A stretch of DNA of 64,000 nt from FEN-1219 sp035548835 (lineage in GTDB: Bacteria; Pseudomonadota; Gammaproteobacteria; Steroidobacterales; Rariloculaceae), in the NCBI GenBank assembly GCA_035548835.1, contig DASZSB010000148.1, positions 62,001 to 126,000 of the forward strand, written 5' to 3'. Of this stretch, positions 1 through 8,582 are shown in pieces. Made by a program: the position numbers and the translations under genes. Numbering within the stretch: position 1 is the stretch's first letter; the number at the start of each line of letters is the position of its first letter. Below the pieces are notes generated by a model that had not been told where the DNA came from, made no database searches, and saw only the letters and a list, made by a program, of their open reading frames with translations.

Positions 1-1
1 G

Positions 2-61
2 CTCGCGTTTCTGCTGCCCTGGCTCGCGTACCTGGCCGGGGCGGCGCGGCGCCCGGGCTAG
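2..61 (+). CDS. 3' end of a truncated gene, hydrophobic C-terminus
   Basis: Only the last 19 codons and a TAG stop lie in the window. The readable tail is rich in Leu, Ala, Phe and Trp and ends Ala-Ala-Arg-Arg-Pro-Gly, which resembles the last transmembrane helix plus a basic tail of an inner-membrane protein. The stop overlaps the stop of the convergent rimO gene by two bases. Nothing more can be said about function from this fragment. Confidence 0.4.
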   Translation, partial: LAFLLPWLAYLAGAARRPG

Positions 62-1401
62 CTGCGCGGCTCCGCCCAGAGATCGTACTCGTCGGCCGCC
101 GTCACGCGTGCCGTCACGATGTCGCCGGCCTTGAGCTTCTTCGCGCCCTTGCCGGCCGGCAGGTACACGCGGCCGTCGATCTCCGGCGCGTCCGCCATGG
201 AACGTCCGATGGCCTGATCGCCGTCGATCTCGTCGACGATCACGGCGATGTCCTTGCCCACGCGCTGCTGCAGCCGGCGCGCGCTGATCTTCTGCTGCGC
301 CGCCATGAAGCGATGCCAGCGTTCTTCCTTGACTTCCTCGGGCACCGCGTTCGGCAGTGCGTTCGCGGCCGCGTCCTGCACCGGCTCGTAGCGGAAGCAG
401 CCGACGCGATCGAGCTCCGCCTCCTCGAGCCAGTCGAGCAGCTGCCTGAAGTCCTGCTCGGTCTCGCCGGGAAAGCCGACGATGAACGTGGAGCGGATCG
501 TGATGTCCGGCACGGCCGTGCGCCAGTCGCGGATGCGCTGCAGCGTCTTGGCTTCCGCCGCCGGACGCTTCATGGCCTTGAGCACTTTCGGGCTCGCGTG
601 CTGGAACGGGATGTCGAGATACGGCAGCACCTTGCCCGCGGCCATCAGCGGAATCAGGTTGTCGACGTGCGGATACGGGTACACGTAGTGCAGGCGTATC
701 CAGGCGCCGAGCTCGCCCAGCGCTTCGGAGAGGTCCGTGAGCCGCGCGGCCACCGCGCGACCGCGCCACTGCGACTCCTTGTATTTCACGTCCACGCCGT
801 AGGCGCTCGTGTCCTGCGAGATCACGAGCAGCTCGCGCACGCCGGCGCTCACCAGCCGCTCGGCCTCGCCGAGCACGTCGGCGGCCGGCCGGCTCACGAG
901 ATCGCCGCGCAGGCGAGGGATGATGCAGAAGCTGCAGCGGTGGTTGCAGCCTTCCGAGATCTTCAGATACGCGTAGTGCCGCGGCGTGAGCTTCACGCCC
1001 TGTGGCGGCACCAGATCGACGAACGGATCGTGCGGCGCGGGCACGGCCTCGTGCACCGCGCTCACCACGGCGTGGTACTGGTGCGGGCCCGTGATCGCGA
1101 GCACGTCGGGATGCGCTGCACGGATCGTGGCGGCTTCGGCGCCGAGGCAGCCCGTGACGATCACGCGGCCGTTCTCGGCCAGCGCCTCGCCGATCGCGTC
1201 GAGCGATTCCGCGCGTGCGCTGTCGAGGAAGCCGCAGGTGTTCACGACCACGACGTCGGCGCCGGCGTAGTCGGCCGCCGTCTCGTAACCCTCGGCGCGC
1301 AGCTGCGACAGGATGCGCTCGGAGTCCACCAGCGCCTTCGGGCAACCGAGGCTCACGAAGCCGACTTTCGGGGTCTTGTTCTTGCGGGCGGCTCGGGGCA
1401 C
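58..1401 (-). CDS. rimO: Ribosomal protein S12 methylthiotransferase RimO
   Basis: A radical-SAM enzyme that adds a methylthio group to a conserved aspartate of ribosomal protein S12. From the chosen start, the N-terminal MTTase domain begins VGFVSLGCPKALVDSERI and has cysteines near residues 20, 56 and 85 for the auxiliary iron-sulfur cluster. The radical-SAM CxxxCxxC motif is at about residues 152-159 (EGCNHRCSFC). A TRAM-like beta domain closes the protein. The GTG at 1401 gives 447 residues and cysteine spacing like E. coli RimO (441 residues). An ATG at 1458 or 1590 would add a low-complexity Pro/Arg-rich extension that is probably not translated. It is transcribed away from the secreted-protein gene at 1637. 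Confidence 0.95.
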   Translation of the reverse strand: MPRAARKNKTPKVGFVSLGCPKALVDSERILSQLRAEGYETAADYAGADVVVVNTCGFLDSARAESLDAIGEALAENGRVIVTGCLGAEAATIRAAHPDVLAITGPHQYHAVVSAVHEAVPAPHDPFVDLVPPQGVKLTPRHYAYLKISEGCNHRCSFCIIPRLRGDLVSRPAADVLGEAERLVSAGVRELLVISQDTSAYGVDVKYKESQWRGRAVAARLTDLSEALGELGAWIRLHYVYPYPHVDNLIPLMAAGKVLPYLDIPFQHASPKVLKAMKRPAAEAKTLQRIRDWRTAVPDITIRSTFIVGFPGETEQDFRQLLDWLEEAELDRVGCFRYEPVQDAAANALPNAVPEEVKEERWHRFMAAQQKISARRLQQRVGKDIAVIVDEIDGDQAIGRSMADAPEIDGRVYLPAGKGAKKLKAGDIVTARVTAADEYDLWAEPRS

Positions 1402-1636
1402 GACGGGGTTCTGGAGGGGGTGCGCGGTGCAGCGCGGGGGCGCTATTCCGCCACGCATCGGCGCAAAACGCAACGGCGGCTCCCGCCGGGATCGTGACGG
1501 CCTCCCAGCGGCTGGACGGGAAGCGGGGGACCGCCGTTCACGCGGCGGCTCGTCGGGCCGACGTGGTGGTGTCGCTGCATGGACTGCCATTGGACGCCGT
1601 GTTACAGAAGGACGGGTTTCTCAGGGGTGAAGTCCG

Positions 1637-2059
1637 ATGCGTGCGCGCAATGCCGTGCTGATCTCCATCGCCGGGCTGATGCTCGGCGCGAGCGCTGGCG
1701 CCCACCACTCGCCGGCCATGCTGTACGACCTTGGCAAGCAGGTGACGATCGAGGGCGTGGTGACCGAGTTTCAGATGGGTAATCCGCACCTGCGGATCTA
1801 CTTCGAGGTGGAGCGCAATGGGGTCAGGGAGAAATGGCTGGCGGAGGGCGGCTCGCGCACGGTGCTGATGCACAAAGGATGGACCGGCAAGGAGGTCGCG
1901 CCCGGCGACAAGGTGTCCGTGATCGGCAATCCGTCGCGCGACGGCTCGAAGCTCGTGCACGTCATCTATCTCGTGCTGCCGGACGGCAAACGTCTGTTTG
2001 CGGAGGACTTCGATCCCACGACGCAGTACGACGAGCTGCGCAGGAAGAAGCAGCAATGA
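1637..2059 (+). CDS. Secreted AHHS protein, DUF6152-like (copy 1)
   Basis: A 140-residue exported protein. The signal peptide ends Ala-Gly-Ala before His23-His24-Ser, so signal peptidase I would leave an N-terminal His-His. The mature part is beta-rich, with a GxVxEF strand, an Asn-Pro-His motif at 49-51, a GWTGKEV motif and a PGDKV turn. I assign it to DUF6152 from these features. Three more copies occur at 12220, 21975 and 23467. A Shine-Dalgarno-like AGGGG lies upstream. Its stop overlaps the next start (ATGA), so it is probably translated together with the partner at 2056. Function is unknown; metal binding by the exposed histidines is my inference. Confidence 0.85.
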   Translation: MRARNAVLISIAGLMLGASAGAHHSPAMLYDLGKQVTIEGVVTEFQMGNPHLRIYFEVERNGVREKWLAEGGSRTVLMHKGWTGKEVAPGDKVSVIGNPSRDGSKLVHVIYLVLPDGKRLFAEDFDPTTQYDELRRKKQQ

Positions 2060-2892
2060 GTCCCACGAGCGCCGCGCACGGCGGCATTCGCAGCCGTGCA
2101 CTTCTGCCGTGTCTGCTCGTCGGCGCGTGGCTGAGCGCGTCGGGAGCGGCGTCGGCGCAGCCCTCAGATCCCGTCGCGCCGTTCCTCGGCACGTGGAGCG
2201 GCGTGTTCACGACGCAGGACAACGACTACTGGGGCGCCGAGGATCTGCTGTGTTTCCCCGGCTGCTCGCTCGAGCTGTACAGGAACGTGGCCGCGCTGCT
2301 GCGTGATCCGAAGAACAAGGAGCGCCGGTTCAACGAGCTGGCGGGGCCGGCGAGCCAGGCCGAGGAGAAGCGCTTCGCCGCGATGCTGACGCCGGTCGGG
2401 AGGCTGATCCAGGCGGAGAACAGCCCAGAGACGGACCCGAAGCTGCATTGCCAGCCCTACGGCTTCGTACGCGAGGTCGTGAATCCGCTGCCTCTCACGA
2501 TCGAGCGCGACGGCAAGAACCTGCTGATCCGCTACGAGGAGTGGTCGCTGCTGCGCACGATCTACATGGACGGCCGGCCGCATCCGCAGCACCAGACGCC
2601 GACCTTGCTCGGTCATTCGGTGGGCCGCGTCGAAAACGGCGTGCTGATCGTCGAGACCGCGCGCGTGACGCCGGACTGGTACTCTGACGCCACGCACGCC
2701 GGTCACAGCGGCGAGCTCAAAGGCGTCGAGCGGTACACCGTGCGCGACAATCCGAAACGCCTGGAGGTCGAGCTGACCGTCGAGGATCCCGTGACGCTGA
2801 CGAAGCCGTACGTGATCACCAAGACCTGGCTTTTCACGCCCGACGTGAAGCTGCTGCAGGATTCGTGCTCGGAGTTCCCGGGCAAGTTCTGA
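2056..2892 (+). CDS. Secreted beta-rich partner of DUF6152-like protein (A)
   Basis: A 278-residue protein with a signal peptide cleaved near Ala-Ser-Ala-Gln. The body carries a motif set shared with the products of 12629 and 22465: an early G-T/L-W near the mature N-terminus, an RxIYMDGR strand, ENGVLIVET, a His-Ser pair, and VEDPVTLTKPYVI near the C-terminus. The pattern suggests a lipocalin-like beta-barrel or sandwich, but I do not recognise a named family. It overlaps the DUF6152-like gene by 4 bases, giving a two-gene unit. Three cysteines are near residues 67-72 and 141, and one is near the C-terminus. The start at 2056 excludes a longer upstream reading frame that lies inside the previous gene. 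Confidence 0.75.
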   Translation: MSPTSAAHGGIRSRALLPCLLVGAWLSASGAASAQPSDPVAPFLGTWSGVFTTQDNDYWGAEDLLCFPGCSLELYRNVAALLRDPKNKERRFNELAGPASQAEEKRFAAMLTPVGRLIQAENSPETDPKLHCQPYGFVREVVNPLPLTIERDGKNLLIRYEEWSLLRTIYMDGRPHPQHQTPTLLGHSVGRVENGVLIVETARVTPDWYSDATHAGHSGELKGVERYTVRDNPKRLEVELTVEDPVTLTKPYVITKTWLFTPDVKLLQDSCSEFPGKF

Positions 2893-2914
2893 GCCGCCAG
2901 GATCCGCGCACGAC

Positions 2915-4183
2915 GTGCTACTCGACATCTCGCCGCTGCGCCGGAATCGCGACTTCCGGCTCGTTTTCATCGGTCAGCTGATCAGCTCGTTCGGCAGCTT
3001 CTTCACCTATGTTGCGCTGCCCGTGCAGATCTACGACCTCACCGGTTCGTCCGCGGTCGTGGGCCTGCTCGGCACGGCGCAGCTCGTGCCGCTGGCCGTG
3101 TCCGCGCTCTGGGGCGGGGCGTTCGCCGACGCCGTGGATCGTCGCGCGCTGATCCTGCGTTGCGAGGCGTTGATGGCCGCCGGCTCCCTCGTGCTGGTGG
3201 TGAACTCCCTCGCGGCGCAGCCGAGCGTCGTCGTGGTGTTCGCCGTCGCCGCGTTCATGTCGGCCGTCAACGGATTCCACCGGCCGGCGCTCGAGGCCAC
3301 GACGCAGAAGCTCGTCGCGTTCGAGGAGCTGCGTGCGGTGTCGGCGCTGTCGTCGCTGCGCAGCTCGAGCGCGTCGATCGCCGGGCCCGCGCTCGCGGGC
3401 GTGTGCATCGCCGCGTTCGGGCTCGCGGCCACGTACGTCGTGGAGGTCAGCACGTTCGTGATCTCGCTCGTCGCGATCGCCGCGATCCGCTCGATGCCGC
3501 CTGCGGAGCATGCGCAGCCCGCGGGTATAGCCACGATCCTCGAAGGTTTGCGCTACGCGGCAAGCCGCCCGGAGCTGATCGGCACCTACGCCGTCGACAT
3601 CGTCGCGATGACGTTCGCGATGCCGGTGGCGGTGTTTCCGGCGCTCGCCGAGCGGTTCGGCGGTGCGCAGGCGCTGGGCTTCCTGTATTCGGCGATGAGC
3701 GTCGGCGCGTTCCTCATGACTCTGTTCAGCGCCTGGACCAAACGCGTCGAGCGGCACGGCGCCGCCGTGATCGTGGCGGCCCTGCTGTGGGGGCTCGCGA
3801 TCGTCGCGCTCGGCTTCGCCCGGTCGCTGCCGGTGGCCGTCGCCTGCCTGATCGCGGCTGGCGCAGCCGACATGGTCAGCGCGCTGTTCCGCATGACGAT
3901 CTGGAACGAGACGATCCCGACCACTCTGCGCGGCCGCATGGCGGGCATCGAGCAGCTGTCCTATATGACCGGCCCGTTGCTCGGCAACGCGCGCGCGGGT
4001 TTCGCCGCGGAGCGCTTCGGGCTCGCGCCGTCGATCGCGTCCGGCGGGTTGCTCTGTGTCGCCTGCGTGGGCGCGTGCGTGCCGCTGCTGCCCGCGTTCT
4101 GGCGATATCGAAAGCCGGCTGCCGCACCGGTTGAGAGCACGGTGCTCCCACGTGCCGTGGACGCGAGGGGATCGGAGGACTAA
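2915..4183 (+). CDS. MFS transporter, EntS-like exporter family
   Basis: A 422-residue integral membrane protein of the MFS_3 type, to which the enterobactin exporter EntS belongs. The N-terminus (LRRNRDFRLVFIGQLISSFG) and the strand FADAVDRRALILRCEAL, the loop 2-3 region of this family, are diagnostic. About twelve hydrophobic segments are visible. The start is a GTG 22 bases after the previous stop. The substrate cannot be read from sequence. Same-strand placement after the secreted pair may mean cotranscription but does not prove a link. Confidence 0.85.
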   Translation: MLLDISPLRRNRDFRLVFIGQLISSFGSFFTYVALPVQIYDLTGSSAVVGLLGTAQLVPLAVSALWGGAFADAVDRRALILRCEALMAAGSLVLVVNSLAAQPSVVVVFAVAAFMSAVNGFHRPALEATTQKLVAFEELRAVSALSSLRSSSASIAGPALAGVCIAAFGLAATYVVEVSTFVISLVAIAAIRSMPPAEHAQPAGIATILEGLRYAASRPELIGTYAVDIVAMTFAMPVAVFPALAERFGGAQALGFLYSAMSVGAFLMTLFSAWTKRVERHGAAVIVAALLWGLAIVALGFARSLPVAVACLIAAGAADMVSALFRMTIWNETIPTTLRGRMAGIEQLSYMTGPLLGNARAGFAAERFGLAPSIASGGLLCVACVGACVPLLPAFWRYRKPAAAPVESTVLPRAVDARGSED

Positions 4184-4216
4184 TCTCTGAAGCCCCACCG
4201 CTTCCTGGAGGATGTC

Positions 4217-5362
4217 GTGTCCAGAGTGGTTTTTGCGGGCGCGCTGCTGATCGCGACGGCGGCCCTGTCGGGGGTCTGCGTAGCTCAGGACGACACATGT
4301 CCCAACCCGTGCGTGCCCGGCGCGATCAACGATCCCAGCACCTTTCGCGGCAGCTCGGCGAATCAGGCGCTGGAGCAGCAGGCCTACCAACAGCAGGAGG
4401 CCGCCAATCAGCAGATGCAGCAACGCCTCGACCAGACCTATGCCGATTACGCCCCGAAAGCCGGTGGCGGCGCTGGGGGTGGCGGCGCGTCGGTGGGCGC
4501 CAGACTGAAATCGAAACCTCTGCTCCCGGCGGCCAACAACCCGCTGCTCGGCCGCTGGCGGCAGATGGCCGCGAAGCCCGTCGAGCTCGGTCTGCTCGGC
4601 GCCTTGCCGGGCGTCCAGTCGATCGTCGATGCGAGCTTCGGCGGGGGCTGCGAATCGATCTTCGGCAAGGGCATGGTGGCCTTCACCCCGACGCAGTTCA
4701 ACTGGGTGGCGCCCGACGGTCACGAGGAGATCCTGAACCACGTCGAGTACCGCTCCGACGGCGCCAATGTCATCGTCATCCCCACGGACTCGGATCTGCC
4801 GCTGATCTTCGGCTTGCCAAACCGCGACCATGCCGTCGTCGCGTTCCTGGGCTGTCGCATGGAGCGCGATGGCGCCAAGGCGACACCGGCCGCTGCCCGG
4901 TCGGCGCCCGCCGGCGCTGCGGCCGCAGCGGAGGCGGGTCAGGGCACTCTCAAACTCAAAGTTGGGGACATGGTCGACGGCCAGTTCTCCGCGCCGCCGG
5001 CCGGAACCCGGATCTTCGTGACGCCGCAGGACCCCGATGCCAACCTCGTCAAAGCAGGCTTCACGCCGGCTCCCGGCACTCCGCCGATCGAAAGACTGTT
5101 CGCCGCCTGCAATGTCGGCCACGGCGGCGACCAGGCGACCTGTGCACGCGGGTTCCAGGCAATGATCGCCGGCGCGCTCGGCGCGGCCAGCACGGACCCC
5201 AACGGCGAGGCGCAGACGGGTGCGCTGCCGGTCGGACGTTATTACCTGGTCGGGTTCACGCCCTACAAAGGCCACTCGCTGATGTGGCATCTGCCGGTGG
5301 ACGTGAAAGCCGGCGCCAACGCCGTGAGCCTGTCGCCGCACAACGGCAGCATCAGTCATTAG
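4217..5362 (+). CDS. Secreted protein of unknown function
   Basis: A 381-residue protein I do not recognise. A GTG start at 4217 sits behind CTGGAGG and gives a signal peptide ending Cys-Val-Ala-Gln. The mature protein opens with DDTCPNPCVPG, followed by a Gln-rich stretch at about 47-75 likely to be helical or coiled, and a Gly-rich linker near 82-92. A globular region with several cysteines follows, then an Ala-rich linker at about 222-242 and a C-terminal domain. It therefore looks like two exported domains joined by low-complexity linkers. A disulfide-stabilised envelope role is plausible from cysteine content only. Confidence 0.7.
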   Translation: MSRVVFAGALLIATAALSGVCVAQDDTCPNPCVPGAINDPSTFRGSSANQALEQQAYQQQEAANQQMQQRLDQTYADYAPKAGGGAGGGGASVGARLKSKPLLPAANNPLLGRWRQMAAKPVELGLLGALPGVQSIVDASFGGGCESIFGKGMVAFTPTQFNWVAPDGHEEILNHVEYRSDGANVIVIPTDSDLPLIFGLPNRDHAVVAFLGCRMERDGAKATPAAARSAPAGAAAAAEAGQGTLKLKVGDMVDGQFSAPPAGTRIFVTPQDPDANLVKAGFTPAPGTPPIERLFAACNVGHGGDQATCARGFQAMIAGALGAASTDPNGEAQTGALPVGRYYLVGFTPYKGHSLMWHLPVDVKAGANAVSLSPHNGSISH

Positions 5363-5485
5363 ACTCGCCGAGCCGCTTGCAGGTAGCGTAGCCCGACCCG
5401 GAACAATCGATCGATTCGGATTACGATCCGGGGATCCACTGTCCCGCCGCGAAGTGCGCTGCCGGGAAAAGAGGAGCGCATCGCC

Positions 5486-5950
5486 ATGACCGCCACTGTC
5501 ACCCGCGCCGAGCTCGCGGCCCTCGTCGGCAAGGAGCTCGGAGTCTCGGACTGGTTCCCGATCGACCAGGCGCGCGTGAACGCGTTCGCCGACGTCACGC
5601 TCGATCACCAGTTCATCCACGTCGATCCCGCGCGCGCGCGCGGCACGCCTTTCGGCGGCACGATCGCGCACGGCTTCCTGACACTGTCGTTGCTCGTGCA
5701 TCTGTGCCTGCCATTCATTCCCGTACCGGCGAATCGCGAGCTCATCGTGAACTACGGGTTCGACAAGATTCGTTTCGTGGCGCCGGTGCGCGTGGGCAAG
5801 CGCATCCGCGCGCGCGGCACGCTGGGTGCCGTCGAGGAGCGCAAGCCGAACCAGATCCAGCTGCGCGTCGACGTCACGGTCGAGATCGAGGGCGAGGAGA
5901 AGCCCGCGCTCGTGGCCGAATGGCTGAGCCTGCACGTGGTGAGCGCGTGA
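5486..5950 (+). CDS. MaoC-like (R)-specific enoyl-CoA hydratase
   Basis: A 154-residue single hot-dog-fold MaoC dehydratase of the NodN-like group. The hydratase motif is visible around residues 39-62: Asp-His-Gln-Phe-Ile-His-Val-Asp, then a Gly-Gly-Thr-Ile-Ala-His-Gly-Phe loop carrying the catalytic Asp/His pair. It would hydrate a trans-2-enoyl-CoA in the cytoplasm. AGAGGAG lies 8-9 bases before the ATG. Its stop overlaps the GTG start of the NADH dehydrogenase by four bases, so the two are probably co-translated, although their activities are not obviously linked. Confidence 0.88.
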   Translation: MTATVTRAELAALVGKELGVSDWFPIDQARVNAFADVTLDHQFIHVDPARARGTPFGGTIAHGFLTLSLLVHLCLPFIPVPANRELIVNYGFDKIRFVAPVRVGKRIRARGTLGAVEERKPNQIQLRVDVTVEIEGEEKPALVAEWLSLHVVSA

Positions 5951-7203
5951 CGGCCGCGCGGCCGCACGTCGTCATCGTCGGCGCGGGTTTCGGCGGGCTC
6001 TCGGCGGCGACAGCGCTCGCGCTCGTCCCATGCGACGTCACGGTCGTCGACCGGCACAACTACCACCTGTTCCAGCCGCTGCTGTACCAGGTCGCGACGG
6101 CGGGTCTGCCGCCGTCCGACATCGCCTGGCCGATCCGTTCCGTGTTGCATCGGCAGCGCAACGTCGTGGTGCTGCTCGGCGAGGTCGTCGGCGTGGATAC
6201 CGCGGCGCGCCGCGTGCGGCTGCGCGGGCGCGAGATTCCGTTCGACTACCTGATCGTCGCCGCGGGAGCCACGCACGCCTACTTCGGCCACGAAGACTGG
6301 CGGCCGTACGCACCGGGACTCAAGAGCATCGACGATGCGACCCTGATCCGGCGGCGCATCCTGTCCGCGTTCGAGGCGGCGGAGATGGAGCCCGACGCAG
6401 AGAGCCGCGCACGGCTGCTGCGGTTCGTGATCGTGGGCGCCGGCCCGACCGGCGTGGAGCTCGCGGGCACGATCGCCGAGCTTGCCCGCTACACGCTTGC
6501 CGCCGATTTCCGTCGCATCGATCCGCGCGGTGCGAAGGTCCTGCTCGTGGAGGCCGGGCCGCGCGTGCTCGCGGCGTTCGCGGAGCGGCAGTCGGAGTAC
6601 GCGCGGCGCGCGCTCGCGAGGCTCGGCGTGGAGGTGCGCGTGAATGCCCCGGTCACCGCGTGCGACGCGGACGGCGTCACGATCGGCACGGAGCGCGTGC
6701 CGACCGCCACCGTGATCTGGGCGGCGGGCGTGGCCGCTGCGCCGGTCGGAGCGTGGCTCGGCGCCACGACCGATCGCGCGGGCCGCGTGCGCGTGGGTCC
6801 CGATCTCGCCGTTCCGGGCGAGCCCTCGATTTTCGTGATCGGGGACTCCGCGCTCGTCGAGACGCCGGCCGGCCGCGTGCCGGGCGTGGCGCCGGCGGCC
6901 AAGCAGCAGGGCGCGTACGTGGCGGACGTGATCGCGCGGCGCATCGGCGGGCGGCCCGCGCCCGCGCCGTTCGCGTATCGCAACCCCGGCAACTTCGCGA
7001 CGATCGGCCGCGCATGCGCCGTGATCGAGTTCCCGCTCGCCACGGTGCGTGGCTGGCTCGCGTGGTGGCTCTGGGGTATCGCGCACATCTATTTCCTGCT
7101 TGGCGTGCCGAGCCCGTTGCTGGTGTCGTTACGGTGGTTGTGGGAGTACCTGACGTACGGTCGCGGCGCGCGTCTGATCACGGGCTCGGAGCACGCGGAC
7201 TGA
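5947..7203 (+). CDS. Type II NADH:quinone dehydrogenase (NDH-2)
   Basis: A 418-residue FAD enzyme that passes electrons from NADH to quinone at the inner membrane without pumping protons. The N-terminal Rossmann motif VIVGAGFGG binds FAD, followed by the NDH-2 signature HNYHLFQPLLYQVATAGL. The second Rossmann motif (VIVGAGPTGVELAG) binds NADH, and GDSALVET is the FAD-binding GD motif. The C-terminus has a hydrophobic segment (WLAWWLWGIAHIYFLLG) typical of the membrane-anchoring end of this family. The GTG start overlaps the MaoC stop; longer frames run into that gene. Confidence 0.93.
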   Translation: MTAARPHVVIVGAGFGGLSAATALALVPCDVTVVDRHNYHLFQPLLYQVATAGLPPSDIAWPIRSVLHRQRNVVVLLGEVVGVDTAARRVRLRGREIPFDYLIVAAGATHAYFGHEDWRPYAPGLKSIDDATLIRRRILSAFEAAEMEPDAESRARLLRFVIVGAGPTGVELAGTIAELARYTLAADFRRIDPRGAKVLLVEAGPRVLAAFAERQSEYARRALARLGVEVRVNAPVTACDADGVTIGTERVPTATVIWAAGVAAAPVGAWLGATTDRAGRVRVGPDLAVPGEPSIFVIGDSALVETPAGRVPGVAPAAKQQGAYVADVIARRIGGRPAPAPFAYRNPGNFATIGRACAVIEFPLATVRGWLAWWLWGIAHIYFLLGVPSPLLVSLRWLWEYLTYGRGARLITGSEHAD

Positions 7204-7229
7204 TACGAGCGCCCGGCGCGAACAAACGT

Positions 7230-7258
7230 TTTACAGCGGCCCGCGACGGCACTAGAGT
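7230..7258 (+). promoter_or_regulatory. Predicted sigma-70 promoter of the soxC-like operon
   Basis: TTTACA at 7230-7235 and TAGAGT at 7253-7258 are separated by 17 bases and lie about 38 bases before the soxC-like ATG. The region is less GC-rich than its surroundings. Related TAGACT hexamers occur upstream of genes at 14324, 24562 and 28233. Confidence 0.55.
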
Positions 7259-7295
7259 CTCGACACGGGCGCCGCGAACCGGCGCAGGGGGAGTC

Positions 7296-8582
7296 ATGAA
7301 GAAGACTACGAACACGGATCCGGCGCTCGAGGTCGTCGCCGGCAACGGGCTGCTGCATCGGCGGCTGTTCCTGACACAGAGCGCGGCGCTGGTCGGCGCG
7401 GGCGGGCTGTCGCTGCTCGCGGCGCAGCCGGTCGACGCGGAGCCGCTCGCGGTGCCGCCCTGGATGAAGGCGCCCGGCACGCACATGAGCGTCTATGGCT
7501 CTCCGTCCAAGTACGAGGCCGGCACGCAGCGCTTCGTGGGCGGCACGCCGAACGTGGTCGGCAGCGGCGTGTCGTTCACGCCGCATCACAAGCTGCACGG
7601 CACGATCACGCCGAACAGCCTGCACTTCGAACGTCACCACAGCGGCGTGCCCGACATCGATCCCGCCGCGCACCGGCTGCTGATCCACGGCGCGGTGCGC
7701 CGGCCGCTGACGTTCACGGTCGAGTCGCTGCTGCGCTACCCCACGGTCACGCGCATCCAGTTCCTCGAATGCGCCGGCAACAGCGGCGGCAACCTGAGCC
7801 CGCAGCCGCCGCAGGCGCCGCTCGGCATGATCCACGGCCTCATGTCGTGCAGCGAGTGGACCGGCGTGCCGCTCTCGATCCTGCTCGACGAGGCGGGTGT
7901 CGAGAAGGGCAACGAGTGGGTGCTCGCCGAAGGCGCCGACGCGGCGGCCATGGCCCGCAGCGTGCCGCTGAAGAAACTCATGGACGACGCGATGATCGCG
8001 CTGTACCAGAACGGCGAGCGCCTGCGGCCGGAGAACGGCTACCCCATGCGCCTGTTCCTGCCGGGCTACGAAGGCAACATGAACGTGAAGTGGCTGCGGC
8101 GGCTCAAGGTGGTCAACGCGCCCACGATGACGCGCGACGAAACTTCGCACTACACGGACGTGCTGCTGAACGGCAAGGCGCTGATCCTGACGTATCCGAT
8201 GGAAGTGAAGTCCGTCATCACGAGCCCGTCCACGGGGCTCGCGATGAAGGGACCGGGTCTCTACGAGATCACGGGGCTCGCGTGGTCGGGACTCGGCAAG
8301 ATCCGCCGCGTGGAGGTCTCGGCCGACGGCGGCAAGAGCTGGGCGCAGGCCGCGCTGAACGAGCCGGTGCTGTCGAAGGCGTTCACGCGCTTCCGCATGG
8401 CGTGGCGCTGGAACGGCGGCCCCGCGACCTTGATGAGCCGCGCCGTCGACGAGACCGGCGCCGTGCAGCCGACGCGCGCCAGCATCGTCGCGGAGCGCGG
8501 CGAGCGGCAGAACTATCACATGAACGGCATCCAGGCCTGGGCCATTGCCGCGAACGGCGAGGTGAGCAATGTCTACGCGTAG
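7296..8582 (+). CDS. soxC: SoxC-like sulfane/sulfite dehydrogenase, molybdopterin subunit
   Basis: A 428-residue member of the sulfite oxidase family, close to SoxC of the periplasmic Sox thiosulfate-oxidising complex. The signal has a twin arginine (HRRLFLTQ at 21-28), fitting Tat export of a folded molybdoenzyme. The molybdenum-ligand cysteine is Cys159 in FLECAGNSGG. The SoxC-like SCSEWTGVPLS and GYEGNMNVKWLRRLKV motifs follow, then the C-terminal dimerisation domain. The next gene, a cytochrome c, overlaps by 14 bases and is the expected electron acceptor. The rest of a sox cluster (soxAXYZB) is not in the window, so the real substrate may be sulfite or another sulfur or organic compound. 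Confidence 0.88.
   Translation: MKKTTNTDPALEVVAGNGLLHRRLFLTQSAALVGAGGLSLLAAQPVDAEPLAVPPWMKAPGTHMSVYGSPSKYEAGTQRFVGGTPNVVGSGVSFTPHHKLHGTITPNSLHFERHHSGVPDIDPAAHRLLIHGAVRRPLTFTVESLLRYPTVTRIQFLECAGNSGGNLSPQPPQAPLGMIHGLMSCSEWTGVPLSILLDEAGVEKGNEWVLAEGADAAAMARSVPLKKLMDDAMIALYQNGERLRPENGYPMRLFLPGYEGNMNVKWLRRLKVVNAPTMTRDETSHYTDVLLNGKALILTYPMEVKSVITSPSTGLAMKGPGLYEITGLAWSGLGKIRRVEVSADGGKSWAQAALNEPVLSKAFTRFRMAWRWNGGPATLMSRAVDETGAVQPTRASIVAERGERQNYHMNGIQAWAIAANGEVSNVYA

Noticed and set aside
5405..5416. AATCGATCGATT palindrome upstream of the MaoC gene
   Set aside because: A short palindrome with no second copy or promoter at a sensible distance; chance occurrence is likely.
2918..5935. 1005-codon open frame on the minus strand
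   Set aside because: It runs opposite the MFS, secreted-protein and MaoC genes and its translation is a low-complexity Arg/His/Asp-rich sequence without motifs, as expected for an antisense frame in GC-rich DNA.
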